Shown: one piece after another, positions 29,402 to 31,173 of the stretch
Position numbering within the stretch: the first letter of the stretch is position 1
How the letters are laid out: each line of letters opens with the position of its first letter
Origin: JACQSR01 sp042577505
GTDB taxonomy: Archaea; Nanobdellota; Nanobdellia; Woesearchaeales; JACQSR01
Reading direction: 5' to 3'
NCBI GenBank assembly: GCA_042577505.1
Contig: JBHPEA010000012.1
Span: 1 to 31,173 of the forward strand
DNA: 31,173 bases
The notes under the pieces: model-generated
The model's input: only the letters and a program-made list of their open reading frames with translations
Told to the model about the DNA's origin: nothing
Database searches by the model: none
Made by a program: the position numbers and the translations under genes

Positions 29402-29623
29402 ATGGCAAAAGTAACAATGGATTGTGTATTCCCAGAAAAATTAATCAAAGAACCAATATTGTACAAACTTACAATGAACTATAACGTCATTCCAAACATT
29501 CTAAAGGCAGATGTGACAAATCAAAGGGGTTACTTAGAATTAGAATTAAGCGGCGATGAAGATAAAGTTGAAGAAGCAATCAAGTACCTCAAAGGTCTTG
29601 AAGTAGATGTTAAAGTAAAATAA
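29402..29623 (+). CDS. Stand-alone NIL-domain protein
   Basis: A 73-residue ferredoxin-fold protein matching the NIL domain: MDCVFPEKLIKEPILYKLTMNYNVIPNILKADV, then GYLELELSGDEDKVEEAIKYL. The NIL domain usually sits at the C-terminus of MetN ABC transporters, where it binds methionine, or beside ferredoxin domains in archaeal sulfur-assimilation proteins. Here it is alone, with the GAGGTGAT site 3 bases before ATG. Its location before tRNA-Cys/cysE/cysS suggests a link to sulfur amino acid metabolism or sensing, which is inference. Confidence 0.85.
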   Translation: MAKVTMDCVFPEKLIKEPILYKLTMNYNVIPNILKADVTNQRGYLELELSGDEDKVEEAIKYLKGLEVDVKVK

Positions 29624-29627
29624 TAAA

Positions 29628-29639
29628 GTTTATAAAAAA
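29628..29639 (+). promoter_or_regulatory. TATA box before the tRNA-Cys/cysE/cysS cluster
   Basis: GTTTATAAAAAA at 29628-29639 would place transcription start near 29660, about 40 bases before the tRNA, so the primary transcript would carry a 5' leader removed by RNase P. It is the only good TATA between the NIL gene and the tRNA. Confidence 0.45.
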
Positions 29640-29703
29640 TGTGCTAACCCTGGTCACTATGATAACATTTTGTTGTTGTTAGGTTTCTTTCATTGTACTA
29701 GCT

Positions 29704-29776
29704 GGGAGGATAGCCAAGCGGCCAAGGCGGACGCCTGCAGAGCGTTTATTCATGGGTTCGAGTCCCATTCCTCCCT
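29704..29776 (+). tRNA. tRNA-Cys (GCA)
   Basis: Acceptor GGGAGGA pairs perfectly with TCCTCCC (29769-29775), followed by discriminator T at 29776, the U73 that cysteine tRNAs require. D arm GCC...GGC, anticodon stem GACGC/GCGTT (one G-U), loop CTGCAGA with anticodon GCA, variable loop TATTC, T arm ATGGG/CCCAT with loop TTCGAGT. Length 73, no intron, CCA not encoded. The cysE start codon follows after only 4 bases, and cysS comes next, so tRNA, amino acid synthesis and charging enzyme are linked. Confidence 0.95.
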
Positions 29777-29780
29777 TCCT

Positions 29781-30386
29781 ATGTTAAGAACGCTAAAAAC
29801 AGCATACAGAAAGGACCCTGCTCTGAGAAAAGGGATCAACATCTTAGAAGTATTTCTATATCAGGGGGTCCATGCAATTTGGATGCATAGAGTTGCACAT
29901 GCTCTATACAGGATAAAAATTCCTTTCATCCCAAGACTTATCTCCCAAACATGCCGTTTTCTTACTAAGATCGAAATCCATCCTGGAGCCAAAATTGGAA
30001 ATAATTTCTTCATTGATCACGGTACTGGTATTGTAATTGGAGAAAGTGCAGAAATAGGAGACAATGTTATGATGTATCATGGTGTAACGCTAGGTGGACA
30101 TGGATGGTGGACAGATAAAAAAGGTGAAAAAAGACACCCGACAATTCAAGACAATGTTACACTTGGTGTTGGTTGTTCAGTTCTTGGACCTGTCAAAGTT
30201 GGAAAAAACTCAAAAATTGGAGCTCATGCGTTAGTCATCAATGATGTTCCAGATGATTCAATTATAGTTGCAGAATTAGCCCATAGAATAGTAACTCTTG
30301 GAAAGGATGAGCCAGGAGAAGAAATAAGAAAAGTTAAAATACCCCCAAAAGAATGGTTTGGTAAAAATGGCAATAAAACTGTTTAA
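29781..30386 (+). CDS. cysE: Serine O-acetyltransferase
   Basis: Makes O-acetylserine, the carbon acceptor for cysteine synthesis. A short helical N-terminus (TAYRKDPALRKGINILEVFLYQG) precedes left-handed beta-helix hexapeptide repeats: IHPGAKIGNNFFIDHGTGIVIG (about 66-87), ESAEIGDNVMMYHGVTLGG, TIQDNVTLGVGCSVLGPVKVG. Catalytic His80 is in IDHGTG, paired with Glu65 at the Asp143 position of E. coli CysE, as in short SATs; GVTLGG is the acetyl-CoA site. At 201 residues it is the short form. The true start is ATG 29781: an in-frame ATG at 29670 would read through the tRNA. The end overlaps cysS by 20 bases. No CysK is present in the window. Confidence 0.94.
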   Translation: MLRTLKTAYRKDPALRKGINILEVFLYQGVHAIWMHRVAHALYRIKIPFIPRLISQTCRFLTKIEIHPGAKIGNNFFIDHGTGIVIGESAEIGDNVMMYHGVTLGGHGWWTDKKGEKRHPTIQDNVTLGVGCSVLGPVKVGKNSKIGAHALVINDVPDDSIIVAELAHRIVTLGKDEPGEEIRKVKIPPKEWFGKNGNKTV

Positions 30387-31173
30387 CACGCTTACTAAGA
30401 AAAAAGAAGAATTCAAACCAATTAATAAAGGCAAAGTTAGTTGGTATAATTGTGGACCTACAGTTTATAATTTTATTCACATTGGTAATGCAAGAAATAT
30501 TGTGTGCTTTGATATAATTAGAAAATACCTTGAATATCGTGGTTTTGAAGTAACTTTTGTGCAAAACATAACTGATATTGATGATAAGATGATCAACCGT
30601 GCAAAAGAACTCAAAACAACTGTCAAAGAAGTTGCAGATAAATATCAAAAACAATTCGAAATTGATTCAAAAGCCCTAAATGTAAAAACACCTTCAGTTC
30701 AACCTAAAGCTACAGAACACATTAAGCAGATAATTTCTCAAATTGAAAAGATTATGAAGAATGGTCACGCATATGAGACTGATGATGGTGTTTACTTCAA
30801 AGTTTCTTCTTTCAAAGATTATTGTAAACTTTCCAAACAAAAAATTGATCAATTAAAGAAAGGAGCGAGAGTTAACGTCGATGAGAAAAAACAAGATCCT
30901 CTCGACTTTGCACTCTGGAAAAAAGAAAAGCCTGGAGAACCCTCATGGGATTCACCTTGGGGAAAGGGAAGACCAGGTTGGCATATTGAATGCTCTTCAA
31001 TGAACACTAATTACCTTGGAGAAACGTTCGACATTCACTCAGGTGGAAAAGACTTAATTTTCCCCCATCATGAAAATGAAATTGCGCAAGCAGAATCTGC
31101 AACTGGAAAACAGTATGTAAAATATTGGCTCCATAATGCATTCCTAAATATCAATAAAGAAAAGATGAGCAAA
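30367..31173 (+). CDS. cysS: Cysteinyl-tRNA synthetase (5' part; runs past window)
   Basis: Class I synthetase charging tRNA-Cys. 269 codons are present. The zinc Cys and start of the fold are in YNCGPTVYN, followed by HIGN (the CysRS form of HIGH) in NFIHIGNAR. Further blocks: VTFVQNITDIDDKMI, DDGVYFKV, DPLDFALWKKEKPGEPSWDSPWG, PGWHIECSSM (zinc Cys), HSGGKDLIFPHHENE (zinc His/Glu). The window ends at KMSK, the first residues of the KMSKS loop. ATG 30367 lies inside the end of cysE, so translation is coupled. The CysRS presence means Cys-tRNA need not come from the SepRS route. Confidence 0.96.
   Translation, partial: MAIKLFNTLTKKKEEFKPINKGKVSWYNCGPTVYNFIHIGNARNIVCFDIIRKYLEYRGFEVTFVQNITDIDDKMINRAKELKTTVKEVADKYQKQFEIDSKALNVKTPSVQPKATEHIKQIISQIEKIMKNGHAYETDDGVYFKVSSFKDYCKLSKQKIDQLKKGARVNVDEKKQDPLDFALWKKEKPGEPSWDSPWGKGRPGWHIECSSMNTNYLGETFDIHSGGKDLIFPHHENEIAQAESATGKQYVKYWLHNAFLNINKEKMSK

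Overview
The window is AT-rich, densely coding DNA from an archaeon, most likely a DPANN-type lineage (Woesearchaeota/Pacearchaeota-like); that placement is my inference from gene content, not a database result. Archaeal markers seen directly are an HMf-type histone, a Nop5-fibrillarin pair (C/D-box RNP), an archaeal-type GluRS, the start of an e-MtaB-like gene, intron-containing tRNAs, and TATA boxes about 26 bases before leaderless start codons. Several other genes start after GAGGTGAT-type ribosome binding sites, so leaderless and Shine-Dalgarno initiation coexist.

Layout. 1-1724: the end of an HExxH protein, the first 69 codons of an e-MtaB-like methylthiotransferase, and a convergent phosphohexomutase that meets it at a suspicious junction. 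1822-7708: mostly unrecognised small, coiled-coil or membrane proteins, plus a second HExxH protein, a proteasome-like Ntn hydrolase, a HIT protein, an intron-containing tRNA-Met(CAU) and a tRNA-Ala(GGC) that appears to carry two introns. 7709-12955: information processing (histone, GluRS, a mini histone-fold protein, a coiled-coil/proline-rich protein pair, Nop5, fibrillarin). 12995-16887: PLP synthase PdxS/PdxT, a glutaredoxin-like protein, malic enzyme and a convergent thioredoxin reductase.

16972-23437 (minus strand): glutamate dehydrogenase, ferredoxin, a VIT1/CCC1-like metal transporter, then sufB-sufD-sufS-sufU-sufC with overlapping or nearly abutting genes. This is an iron and Fe-S block with a 14-bp perfect palindrome at the suf promoter. 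23481-28322: an unrecognised acidic-tailed protein, AMP-forming acetyl-CoA synthetase, then divergently endonuclease IV and Lgt (a bacterial-type lipoprotein diacylglyceryl transferase, unexpected in an archaeon), and a small orphan. 28393-31173: ThiL, a stand-alone NIL-domain protein, then tRNA-Cys, cysE and cysS packed head to tail, with only 4 bases between the tRNA and cysE.

Recurring themes are sulfur, cysteine and Fe-S metabolism and thiol redox. No insertion sequence, CRISPR array, integrase, rRNA or phage module was seen, and no stretch over 300 bases lacks a gene. The strongest items for a second look are the two-intron tRNA-Ala, the tRNA-Cys/cysE/cysS cluster, the proteasome-like hydrolase with N-terminal Thr, archaeal Lgt, the suf, trxB and acs/nfo palindromes, and the broken e-MtaB/phosphomutase junction.
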